This document shows positions 1-5,044 of a stretch of 5,044 bases of DNA, piece after piece. The stretch spans positions 1 through 5,044 of the forward strand of contig JAFGNI010000259.1 of the NCBI GenBank assembly GCA_016927095.1, given 5' to 3'. Below the pieces are notes generated by a model. That model did not search any database. It saw nothing but the letters and a program-made list of their open reading frames with translations, and was not told where the DNA came from. Source of the DNA: Anaerolineae bacterium (GTDB lineage: Bacteria > Chloroflexota > Anaerolineae > B4-G1 > SLSP01). Positions within the stretch are counted from its first letter, which is position 1. Each line of letters opens with the position of its first letter. The translations under genes and the position numbers were made by a program.

Positions 1-273
1 ATCGATCAGTTAGCTGACTTTGGGCTCCAGCATTTGAAACCCAGCGTTGTCTATCGCACACTTCGCGATATGGAGGTCAATGGGTGGGTCTCATCTACCT
101 GGGATATGGACGGGGGCCAAGGCCCACCCCGAAGGGTCTATCGGCTGACGGCGCTTGGCGATGAAGTGCTCAGGGAATATGTCAGGGATATGGAACAGGC
201 ACACGCCCGGATCGCTGACCTTATCGCTGCCTACCACCGCCATATTGCGGAAGGTGAGGGGGACTATCACTGA
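1..273 (+). CDS. PadR-family transcriptional regulator, 5'-truncated
   Basis: The reading frame is open from base 1 to the TGA at 271-273, so the window holds the last 90 codons of a longer gene. The visible part matches the second half of a PadR winged-helix DNA-binding domain: recognition-helix segment KPSVVYRTLRDMEVNGWV (residues 13-30 of the fragment), then the wing and beta-hairpin with GPPRRVYRLTALG (41-53), then an amphipathic C-terminal helix (about 54-82) of the kind that forms the dimer interface. About 30 N-terminal residues, which in this family usually carry the HGY-like first helix, lie outside the window. PadR proteins are usually ligand- or stress-responsive repressors that control neighbouring genes. 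The next gene starts 79 bases downstream on the same strand, and two dyads lie between, so control of the mrp cluster is plausible but inferred. The inducer cannot be read from the sequence. An internal TTG at 34 is not a credible start because it would delete part of the winged helix. Confidence 0.85.
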   Translation: MDQLADFGLQHLKPSVVYRTLRDMEVNGWVSSTWDMDGGQGPPRRVYRLTALGDEVLREYVRDMEQAHARIADLIAAYHRHIAEGEGDYH

Positions 274-275
274 TA

Positions 276-299
276 TATCGCAGGATCTCGTGGGCGATA
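276..299. promoter_or_regulatory. Inverted repeat after padR (dyad 1)
   Basis: TATCGC (276-281) is matched by its reverse complement GCGATA (294-299) with a 12-base spacer. It begins two bases after the padR stop codon. No T-run follows, so a Rho-independent terminator is unlikely. It could be one half of a tandem operator for the upstream PadR protein. Six-base arms can arise by chance. Confidence 0.3.
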
Positions 300-324
300 G
301 TGACCTGGTTTCTGTTGAGGTCAC
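300..324. promoter_or_regulatory. Inverted repeat upstream of mrp, candidate operator (dyad 2)
   Basis: GTGACCT (300-306) is matched perfectly by AGGTCAC (318-324) with an 11-base spacer. It abuts dyad 1 and lies 28 bases before the mrp start. The size (25 bases, 7-base arms) suits a dimeric winged-helix regulator such as PadR, though the arms do not match the ATGT/ACAT core described for some PadR operators. As RNA it would form a 7-base-pair stem that leaves the ribosome binding site free. Operator function is inference. Confidence 0.4.
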
Positions 325-334
325 ACCAAACCGT

Positions 335-350
335 GAAGGATCGGAAGGAG
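335..350 (+). promoter_or_regulatory. Tandem Shine-Dalgarno-like motifs setting the mrp start
   Basis: Two purine-rich ribosome-binding motifs precede the ATG at 353: GAAGGA (335-340), 12 bases away, and GGAAGGAG (343-350), ending only 2 bases from the start codon. Neither has the usual 5-9 base spacing by its 3' end, although GGAAGG within the second one gives 4. The start at 353 is still preferred because the MIP18 domain begins right there. The next in-frame candidates (TTG at residue 11, GTG/ATG at residues 14-15) would cut away the first helix of that domain. Confidence 0.55.
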
Positions 351-352
351 AT

Positions 353-1429
353 ATGGTTACCCAAGAGCAGATTCTTGAAAGCTTGCGCAATGTGATGCAC
401 CCGGAGTTGGAGCGGAGCCTGGTCGGGCTGCGCATGGTCCGTGAGATTGACGTACGGGACAATGAAGTCGTGGTCAGCTTGGCCGTTCCCTTCAAGGAGA
501 TCCCGATCAAGGATGAGCTGGTGAAGAGTGTGGAGGCCGCGGTCCATAGATTGGCGCCGTCTGTTGACGTCAAAGTAGAGCTTGTCGAGATGGGCCAGAC
601 GGAACGCGCCGCGTTCATGGCACAAGCTGAGGGAAAGCCGCCCTCGGCAAAGGCAGTCAACAAGATCGCTCACGTCATTGCCGTGCTCAGCGGGAAGGGA
701 GGTGTCGGCAAGTCCTCTGTCGCGGCCCTGCTGGCTGTGTCGCTCTCACGACGCGGCATGCGGGTGGGGGTGCTGGACGCAGACATCACAGGCCCCAGCC
801 AGCCGCAGCTGTTTGGTCTGGACCAGGCTCCGATGATGAGCCCTCTCGGCATACGTCCCGTAGAGAGCGAAAACGGTATCAAGGTCATGTCGATCAACCT
901 GTTGCTTCCGGATAAGGACCAGGCCGTCATCTGGCGGGGACCCATGATCAGCAACGCCATCAAGCAGTTCTGGAATGATGTGGTCTGGGGAGATCTTGAC
1001 TGTCTCGTTGTGGATCTGCCGCCCGGAACCTCCGATGCATCACTGACGGTGATGCAGTCCATACCGCTCAGCGGTGTAATCTTGGTGACCTCGCCGCAGG
1101 ACCTTGCGGGCATGGTTGTCCGTAAGGCAGCCGGCATGGCCGAGCGACTGGGGGCGCCCATCTTGGGGCTTGTGGAGAACATGAGCTACATACTCTGCCC
1201 TGATTGTGGTCGCCAGATCGAAGCCTTTGGTCCGAGTCAGGTTGGGATCACGACAGAGCGGTTGGGCATTCCGCTGCTCGGCAGGCTTCCCTTGGATCCA
1301 GAATTGGCCCGCAGTTGTGATCGGGGTCGTGTTGAGGTCTACGGCGGGCGTGATTTTGCACCCATTGCCGATCTCATCGTTGAGCGCATGCCGGCATTAC
1401 AGAGGACGGATGGCATCGCGGGAGCCTAA
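353..1429 (+). CDS. mrp: Mrp/NBP35-family Fe-S cluster carrier ATPase
   Basis: This 358-residue P-loop NTPase belongs to the Mrp/ApbC/NBP35 family. Members bind a [4Fe-4S] cluster at a dimer interface and pass it to cytosolic apo-proteins. Residues 1-80 form an MIP18/DUF59-type domain, including HPEL (16-19) and a GLRMV-type strand. The ATPase domain follows from about residue 105: deviant Walker A GKGGVGKS (114-121), LDADITGPSQ (141-150) with the switch aspartates, and a Walker B region with DLPPGTSD (221-228). ENMSYILCPDCG (275-286) supplies Cys282 and Cys285, the CxxC pair that coordinates the shared cluster. Length and domain order are those of ordinary full-length bacterial Mrp, and no key residue is missing. 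It follows the PadR gene by 79 bases and is probably controlled with the genes downstream, although a 112-base gap separates it from the next one. An earlier in-frame ATG exists at 155, but it would overlap padR and add residues unlike the family. Confidence 0.96.
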   Translation: MVTQEQILESLRNVMHPELERSLVGLRMVREIDVRDNEVVVSLAVPFKEIPIKDELVKSVEAAVHRLAPSVDVKVELVEMGQTERAAFMAQAEGKPPSAKAVNKIAHVIAVLSGKGGVGKSSVAALLAVSLSRRGMRVGVLDADITGPSQPQLFGLDQAPMMSPLGIRPVESENGIKVMSINLLLPDKDQAVIWRGPMISNAIKQFWNDVVWGDLDCLVVDLPPGTSDASLTVMQSIPLSGVILVTSPQDLAGMVVRKAAGMAERLGAPILGLVENMSYILCPDCGRQIEAFGPSQVGITTERLGIPLLGRLPLDPELARSCDRGRVEVYGGRDFAPIADLIVERMPALQRTDGIAGA

Positions 1430-1541
1430 GATCGGATTGCGCTGTTGGCGGCTGACACGCGATTAGGTGTCTCTCTCCGTGGTCGTAATGCATAGCATAA
1501 CCGACTAGTCTTGAAATGTGATGTGTGAGGAGGTAACAACG
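1430..1541 (+). promoter_or_regulatory. mrp-DUF5320 intergenic gap with small dyads
   Basis: This is the longest gap in the window. It is less GC-rich than its surroundings in its second half and could hold a promoter, but no convincing -35/-10 pair with correct spacing is visible. It contains ATGC-ATA-GCAT (1488-1498), the 8-base palindrome GACTAGTC (1503-1510), a weak GACAC/GTGTC stem (1454-1471), and a very strong Shine-Dalgarno GAGGAGGT (1527-1534) placed 7 bases before the next ATG. No T-run terminator follows mrp. The small dyads may be chance; the ribosome binding site is secure. Confidence 0.4.
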
Positions 1542-1793
1542 ATGCCTGGATATGACGGTACTGGACCAGAAGGAAGGGGACCGATGACCGGTGGCGCGCG
1601 CGGATGGTGCAACCCCTATGCCGTCCCAAGCCCCCGCTATCCGGCGGCTGGCCCCTATGCGGGACCGGTTCCCCCTGTCCCGCCGCCTCCGGTAGGCCGA
1701 TATCCCGTTTTCGGTACGGGCCGGCCGCGCTGGGGTCTGCGTTGGGGCGGACGGGGACGCGGCTGGGGGCGACGCGGCCGAGGGCGCTGGTAG
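1542..1793 (+). CDS. DUF5320-type small Gly/Pro/Arg-rich protein
   Basis: This 83-residue protein has the signature N-terminus of the DUF5320 family: MPGYDGTGPEGRGPMTGGAR (residues 1-20), the family pattern being MPxxDGTGPxGxGPMTG, followed by GWC with the only cysteine (Cys23). A proline/tyrosine-rich centre (29-58, including VPPVPPPPVG) and a tail of Gly, Arg and Trp repeats (61-83) follow. It has no signal peptide or membrane helix and looks largely disordered and basic. The ATG at 1542 is chosen over the in-frame ATG at 1518 because of the ideal GAGGAGGT seven bases upstream and the family-typical N-terminus. From general knowledge, DUF5320 genes in anaerobes often sit beside Mrp and NifX/NifB-type cofactor genes, which matches the neighbour here. 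Their molecular function is not established. The downstream gene starts seven bases after its stop, suggesting translational coupling. Confidence 0.88.
   Translation: MPGYDGTGPEGRGPMTGGARGWCNPYAVPSPRYPAAGPYAGPVPPVPPPPVGRYPVFGTGRPRWGLRWGGRGRGWGRRGRGRW
1732..1769 (+). other. Potential G-quadruplex motif on the coding strand
   Basis: Four runs of at least four G occur at 1732-1735, 1744-1747, 1753-1756 and 1765-1769, with loops of 8, 5 and 8 bases. The motif sits in the last third of the DUF5320 gene and ends about 31 bases before the GTG start of the next gene, which lacks a clear ribosome binding site. Much of the G-richness follows from Gly and Trp codons, so selection for structure is not shown. 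Formation in mRNA or in the non-template strand is possible. Confidence 0.4.
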
Positions 1794-1800
1794 CTGTAGC

Positions 1801-2733
1801 GTGCGCATTGGTATCCTGGGGGCCGAGTCTCTCGGCGTCCGCGGTCTCTCATGTGTGGTGGAGACCGCCGACCGCCTCATCGTGATCGATCCTGGACTGG
1901 CGCTAGGGTATCAACGCTATGGGTTGCTGCCCCATCCCGTACAGGTTGCCGTTGGGGAACAGGTGCGCAGGCAAATTCGCGGCGCGCTGGAAGATGCCAC
2001 GGATATCGTGGTCAGCCACTACCACGGGGATCACGTTCCCTTACCGGATGCGAATCCCTATCAGCTTCGCGTTGCGGATGTGGCTACCAGCTTCCGGAGG
2101 GTCCGGCTCTGGACGAAGGGGCCTAGCGGCTTGTCGCCCAATATGATACATCGGCGCGCGATGCTTGGTGGGGCGCTGAATCGGGAGCTTCCGAACGTTG
2201 AGGGCGAGAGCGATGGACCGCTGACATTCTCGCCAGCGGTCCCCCACGGGGAGCCGGGTACGCACTTGGGCACGGTGATGATGACGCGTATCGAGGACGC
2301 CGGTACGGTATTCGTGCATGCTTCGGACATTCAGCTTCTGGATGCTCAAGCTGTATCGGTGATCCTGGCCTGGCAACCCGATATCGTGGTAGTCGGTGGG
2401 CCACCGCTTTACCTTACGGCGCTCTCTAGCATACAGCGAAAGAGAGCGCGGGAGGAGGCGGAACGTCTGGCCCAAGGTGTAGATACCTTGATTCTCGACC
2501 ATCATTTGTTGCGTTGTCAGGAAGGTCTGTCCTGGTTGGGGCATCTAGCCGCTCAGTCAAACCACGAAGTCCTGTGCGCTGCAGACTACATGGGACGTCC
2601 CCGCTGTCTGCTGGAGGCGCGGCGGGCGGAGCTCTACCGTAAGATGCCCGTGCCAGAGGGATGGCACGCGGCGTATGCGCGTGGTGAGACGGATACACAA
2701 GCCTATCAGCACTACTGCAGGCGGTGCCTATAG
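1801..2733 (+). CDS. UPF0282 family metallo-beta-lactamase-fold protein
   Basis: This 310-residue metal-dependent hydrolase-fold protein resembles UPF0282, a family best known from archaea with no assigned reaction. The N-terminus has the family motifs ESLGVRGLSCVVET (residues 9-22) and IDPGLALGYQRYGLLPHP (29-46). The metal-binding HxHxDH motif is intact as HYHGDH (His73, His75, Asp77, His78). Further likely ligands are His149 in VPHG, Asp176 in HASD, and His234/His235 in LDHH (232-235). The protein is soluble with no signal peptide. It ends with Cys306-x-x-Cys309, one residue from the C-terminus; I do not know whether this is a family feature. The GTG start is chosen because the family motif begins within a few residues. 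No good Shine-Dalgarno precedes it, and the upstream stop is only seven bases away, so coupled translation with the DUF5320 gene is likely. The substrate is unknown. Membership is confident, function is not. Confidence 0.88.
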   Translation: MRIGILGAESLGVRGLSCVVETADRLIVIDPGLALGYQRYGLLPHPVQVAVGEQVRRQIRGALEDATDIVVSHYHGDHVPLPDANPYQLRVADVATSFRRVRLWTKGPSGLSPNMIHRRAMLGGALNRELPNVEGESDGPLTFSPAVPHGEPGTHLGTVMMTRIEDAGTVFVHASDIQLLDAQAVSVILAWQPDIVVVGGPPLYLTALSSIQRKRAREEAERLAQGVDTLILDHHLLRCQEGLSWLGHLAAQSNHEVLCAADYMGRPRCLLEARRAELYRKMPVPEGWHAAYARGETDTQAYQHYCRRCL

Positions 2734-2743
2734 CGCTGACGAG

Positions 2744-2749
2744 AGGAGG
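2744..2749 (+). promoter_or_regulatory. Strong ribosome binding site of the YkoF-like gene
   Basis: AGGAGG lies eight bases before the ATG at 2758, an optimal arrangement that fixes the start of the short downstream gene. It lies in the 24-base gap after the UPF0282 stop, so the two genes are very probably co-transcribed. Confidence 0.8.
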
Positions 2750-2757
2750 CACTATCG

Positions 2758-3015
2758 ATGAGCATCATCTCGGCGCAGGTCAGCCTCTATCCGTTGCGAC
2801 AGGCGGACATCGGGCCTGGCATCCGCGAAGCGGTGCGCGTCTTTCGTGAACACGGCTTGACCGTTCGCTACGGTGCGATGAGTACGCTGGTGTGGGGGGA
2901 AAATCATCTGGTCTTTGTGGCCCTAGAGGATGCCTTCCAGAGGGCTGCAGCGCTCGGTGATGCGGTTATGACCGTCACCTTTTCCAACGCCTGCCCACTA
3001 CCGGAGGAATCCTGA
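2758..3015 (+). CDS. YkoF-like thiamine/HMP-binding domain protein, single domain
   Basis: This 85-residue protein matches the YkoF/MTH1187-type ferredoxin-like fold. It begins with a strand ISAQVSLYPLRQ (residues 3-14), then a helix (18-32), the conserved GLTVRYGAMSTLVWGE segment (34-48), a helix ALEDAFQRAAALG (55-67) and a final strand VMTVTFSNACP (70-80). Bacillus subtilis YkoF carries two such domains and binds thiamine and hydroxymethylpyrimidine; a one-domain protein would be expected to dimerise to form a comparable site. The neighbours include no thiamine transporter or biosynthesis gene, so thiamine as the ligand is unproven. The start is fixed by AGGAGG eight bases upstream. The TGA stop directly abuts the methyltransferase start, implying tight co-expression. 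It could instead be a general small-ligand sensor or partner protein in this operon. Confidence 0.82.
   Translation: MSIISAQVSLYPLRQADIGPGIREAVRVFREHGLTVRYGAMSTLVWGENHLVFVALEDAFQRAAALGDAVMTVTFSNACPLPEES
3003..3008 (+). promoter_or_regulatory. Internal ribosome binding site for the methyltransferase
   Basis: GGAGGA lies within the last codons of the YkoF-like gene, seven bases before the methyltransferase ATG at 3016. The overlap with coding sequence and the zero-base junction TGA-ATG indicate coupled translation. Confidence 0.75.
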
Positions 3016-3720
3016 ATGAGCCCGGAGCCCTCTGCCTTCGACGAAGGTGTGGCCTCCCACTACGAAGCGTGGTACGAGACTCCCGCGGGCCAGCGGGCCG
3101 ACGCATTGGAGAAAGCTGCGCTGCGTCGGTTGCTTTGGCGCTTCCCCGATGCGCACAGCGTTCTGGAAGTGGGGGCCGGCACAGGACACTTCACACGCTG
3201 GCTCTGCAACGAGGGGCTTGTAGCTGTGGGGCTCGACTTATCCGGCGCGATGCTACAGCACGCGCGAGAGCTAGATGGTGTCACATGGGTACAGGGCGAT
3301 GCAGGCCGGCTCCCGTTTGCCCAGGACGCCTTCGATCTCGTTGCGTTCATCACAACGTTGGAGTTCCTCCCGTGTGCACGTCGAGCGCTGTTCGAGGCGC
3401 TTCGACTGGCTCGACAGGGCTTGCTCCTGGGCGTTTTGAATCGCTGCAGCCCGCTTGGGGTCAAGCGTCGGGTGACAGGCTTCTTTCAGTCTTCTGTCTA
3501 CGATGCGGCGCACTTCTACAGTGTGACGGAACTCAAGCGCTTGGTCTGGTCTCTTGCCGGCGAGAAAGGGCAGGTCGTGTGGGAGACCACGTTACGGCCC
3601 GCCTGGGTACCTCACGAGGCCTGGGGAGGCTTTATCGCCATGGCGTTGGTGTACGGAGACTACGTCGACCAGATCCAAGCGCTTGGCACGATGGCAGGTT
3701 TTGAGGACGTCGAGGCCTGA
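3016..3720 (+). CDS. Class I SAM-dependent methyltransferase
   Basis: This 234-residue methyltransferase is of the Methyltransf_11/UbiE-like type. SAM-binding motif I is VLEVGAGTGHF (residues 49-59). The acidic residue after strand 2 is Asp74 in GLDLSGAML (72-80). GDAGRLPF (94-101) and FDLVAF (106-111) are the later cofactor-side motifs. TLEFLPCARRAL (114-125) stands where family members often have a his-rich loop. The N-terminal helix containing HYEAWY (15-20) is typical of a substrate-gating cap. The region after residue 139 (LGVLNRCSPLG) resembles small-molecule methyltransferases, but the substrate cannot be deduced. The ATG follows the preceding TGA with no spacer, and its ribosome site GGAGGA (3003-3008) lies inside the YkoF-like gene, so the two genes are translationally coupled and probably work together. 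No signal peptide or membrane helix is seen. Confidence 0.92.
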   Translation: MSPEPSAFDEGVASHYEAWYETPAGQRADALEKAALRRLLWRFPDAHSVLEVGAGTGHFTRWLCNEGLVAVGLDLSGAMLQHARELDGVTWVQGDAGRLPFAQDAFDLVAFITTLEFLPCARRALFEALRLARQGLLLGVLNRCSPLGVKRRVTGFFQSSVYDAAHFYSVTELKRLVWSLAGEKGQVVWETTLRPAWVPHEAWGGFIAMALVYGDYVDQIQALGTMAGFEDVEA

Positions 3721-3748
3721 GAATAGGCCAGAAAGGACTGGGATCGAG

Positions 3749-5044
3749 ATGAACACCCGTGTGAAAGTTGTCTTCCCGGCGAATGCGCCTGACGAACCTT
3801 CATGGCCTTACGTCGGTTATGATGTCGAGAAGCGGTCAACAGAGGTACTAGCGACGTTAAGACAACGGTTGCCCGGTGTGGAGTTCACCGGTGAAATCAG
3901 CCGCTCTGCAGAACAAGCTGAACAAGCGCTCGAAAAAGAAGCCGGAGAGGGACATCGTCCATATGACGGCTATTTAGTGTATATGACCGCACTGTGGACA
4001 GGCATTGCCGAGTATTATGTCCGCAATGCCCGACCGGTGATCGTCGCTGACGAGCTGTACGCCGGGTCAGGCGGTCTTCTGAAGGTCTATTCGCTGATCA
4101 AGCAAGAGAAGCTGCCGGTTGTCGGCGTGGCCTCTTCTAACTTCGAAGACACTGTTGACACGGTACGCCTGATCGACGTAATGCGAAAGATGCGCGAAGC
4201 GAAGATCCTGGTAATCGCCGATGGAGAGACCTGGGGGGCAGACCAGCAGACCGTCGAGACCACCAAGCGTATCTTCGGGACCGAAATAGTTCGGTTGAGC
4301 TCTGCCGAGCTTCAGGGTTACTATGACGCTACGGACGTCGATGAAGCCTGTACATGGCGAGATCGCTGGACCAGAGACGCGCTGCGAGTCGTTGAACCTG
4401 GTGAGGCAGAGCTCTTGCGGTCAGCGCGCATGTACCTGGCTCTCGGATCGGCGTTGGTGGATGCCCATGCGGATGCTGTCACCGTCGACTGTCTGGGTCT
4501 GTTCTACAGCGACAAGTTGGCTGCTTACCCCTGTTTGGGCTTCTTCCAGCTCAATAACGAAGGCTTGACCGGGGTCTGCGAGGCAGATGTCGACTCTACG
4601 CTTACGCAACTCCTGATCCGGTACCTAACGGGAAGGCCGGCGTACGTCTCGGATCCCGTCATCGACACGGCAACGGATCAGATCGTGTATGCCCACTGCG
4701 TGGCTACCAATCGTGTTTTTGGACCTAGCGGACCGGCTAATCCCTATATCATTCGCTCGCATGCAGAGGATCGTAAGGGGGCTTCGGTTCAGTCGCTGAT
4801 GCCGCTGGGGCAGCAGGTCACGACTGCTAAGGTAAGCGTCAAGAGCCAGGCCTTCGCGATCCACACGGGCAAGACCGTGGCCAACGTTGCGGATGAGATG
4901 GCTTGCCGGACCAAACTGGCGGCCCAGGTGGACGCCCAACGCATCCTAGACAACTACCATTCCGAGCTCTTCGGCTGGCATCGTGTTACCTGCTATGGGG
5001 AGTGGCGCAAACAGCTCATCGACCTGGCGACGCTCTATGGTTTG
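3749..5044 (+). CDS. L-fucose/L-arabinose isomerase-like protein, 3'-truncated
   Basis: The frame starting at the ATG at 3749 stays open for 432 codons to the window edge. It resembles the short FucI/AraA-like sugar isomerase family (typically about 440-480 residues from memory), so only the extreme C-terminus is probably missing. Residues 1-180 form alternating strand-helix domains, including YDGYLVYMTALWTG (72-85) and KILVIADGETWG (152-163). The core contains VDCLGLFYSD (246-255), YPCLGFFQLNNEGLTGVCEA (260-279), SDPVIDT (301-307), YAHCVATNRVFGPSG (314-328) and the charged IRSHAEDRKG (335-344). Glu278, Asp302, His316 and a C-terminal histidine near FGWHRVTCYGEW (408-419) are candidate metal ligands, by analogy with Glu/Asp/His ligation of Mn2+ in FucI; that assignment is inference. 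The real substrate may not be fucose or arabinose. The ribosome site is only moderate (AAAGGA at 3732-3737, 11 bases away). The 28-base gap from the methyltransferase allows read-through, but the function looks unrelated. Confidence 0.85.
   Translation, partial: MNTRVKVVFPANAPDEPSWPYVGYDVEKRSTEVLATLRQRLPGVEFTGEISRSAEQAEQALEKEAGEGHRPYDGYLVYMTALWTGIAEYYVRNARPVIVADELYAGSGGLLKVYSLIKQEKLPVVGVASSNFEDTVDTVRLIDVMRKMREAKILVIADGETWGADQQTVETTKRIFGTEIVRLSSAELQGYYDATDVDEACTWRDRWTRDALRVVEPGEAELLRSARMYLALGSALVDAHADAVTVDCLGLFYSDKLAAYPCLGFFQLNNEGLTGVCEADVDSTLTQLLIRYLTGRPAYVSDPVIDTATDQIVYAHCVATNRVFGPSGPANPYIIRSHAEDRKGASVQSLMPLGQQVTTAKVSVKSQAFAIHTGKTVANVADEMACRTKLAAQVDAQRILDNYHSELFGWHRVTCYGEWRKQLIDLATLYGL

Noticed and set aside
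155..352. N-terminal extension of the Mrp frame back to an ATG at 155
   Set aside because: It overlaps the padR coding region for over 100 bases, the added residues do not look like the family, and the MIP18 domain begins naturally at 353.
91..1182. Long open frames on the minus strand (91-663, 221-673, 670-1182)
   Set aside because: They are antisense to padR and mrp, rich in Ser/Arg/Pro without recognisable domains, and are explained by high GC and codon bias of the real genes.
1437..1465. Possible promoter with TTGCGC as -35 box after mrp
   Set aside because: At 17 bases spacing the -10 position matches TATAAT poorly, so the call is not supported.
2041..2752. Minus-strand frames across the UPF0282 gene
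   Set aside because: No domain or ribosome site was seen, and they lie opposite a gene with intact metal-binding motifs.
3069..3704. A 211-residue plus-strand frame inside the methyltransferase gene
   Set aside because: It is Arg/Gly/Cys-rich with no motif, while the overlapping frame has clear SAM-binding motifs and a good ribosome site.
3714..3729. Hairpin GGCCT-N6-AGGCC spanning the methyltransferase stop codon
   Set aside because: The stem is only five base pairs and no T-run follows, so it is not a convincing terminator; probably chance.
4323..4939. Small frames within 4323-4568 (plus) and 4421-4939 (minus)
   Set aside because: They lie inside the isomerase-like gene, whose frame is open throughout and carries the conserved family motifs.

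Overview
The window looks like bacterial chromosomal DNA, moderately GC-rich and densely coded. All seven supported protein genes lie on the + strand, and the gaps between them run from 0 to 112 bases. The gene content (PadR regulator, Mrp-type Fe-S carrier ATPase, DUF5320 small protein, UPF0282 metallo-hydrolase, YkoF-like protein) suggests an anaerobic or thermophilic lineage such as Chloroflexota or a related uncultured phylum. That placement is inference from the gene mix and is held with low confidence. No RNA gene, insertion sequence, phage gene or CRISPR array was seen.

Layout. 1-273 is the 3' end of a PadR-family transcriptional regulator. The 79-base gap after it carries two abutting inverted repeats (276-299 and 300-324), which are plausible operator or hairpin elements. 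353-1429 is a complete Mrp/NBP35-type P-loop ATPase with an N-terminal MIP18 domain and a C-terminal CxxC. After a 112-base gap, 1542-1793 encodes an 83-residue DUF5320-type Gly/Pro/Arg-rich protein, whose 3' end contains a G-quadruplex-type motif. 1801-2733 (GTG start) is a UPF0282 metallo-beta-lactamase-fold protein. 2758-3015 is a one-domain YkoF-like protein. 3016-3720 is a class I SAM methyltransferase that starts on the base after the preceding stop codon. 3749-5044 is a sugar isomerase-like protein (L-fucose/L-arabinose isomerase superfamily) that runs off the right edge.

How the genes may work together. The first six genes read as one regulatory and transcriptional neighbourhood: a PadR-type sensor, an Fe-S cluster carrier, the small DUF5320 protein, a metal-dependent hydrolase-fold protein of unknown reaction, a small ligand-binding protein and a methyltransferase. 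Only the Mrp protein has a well-established biochemical role (Fe-S cluster binding and transfer). The idea that the rest form a metallocofactor or small-molecule module around it is inference from position. The isomerase-like gene follows closely (28-base gap) but has no obvious functional link and may belong to a separate carbohydrate unit.
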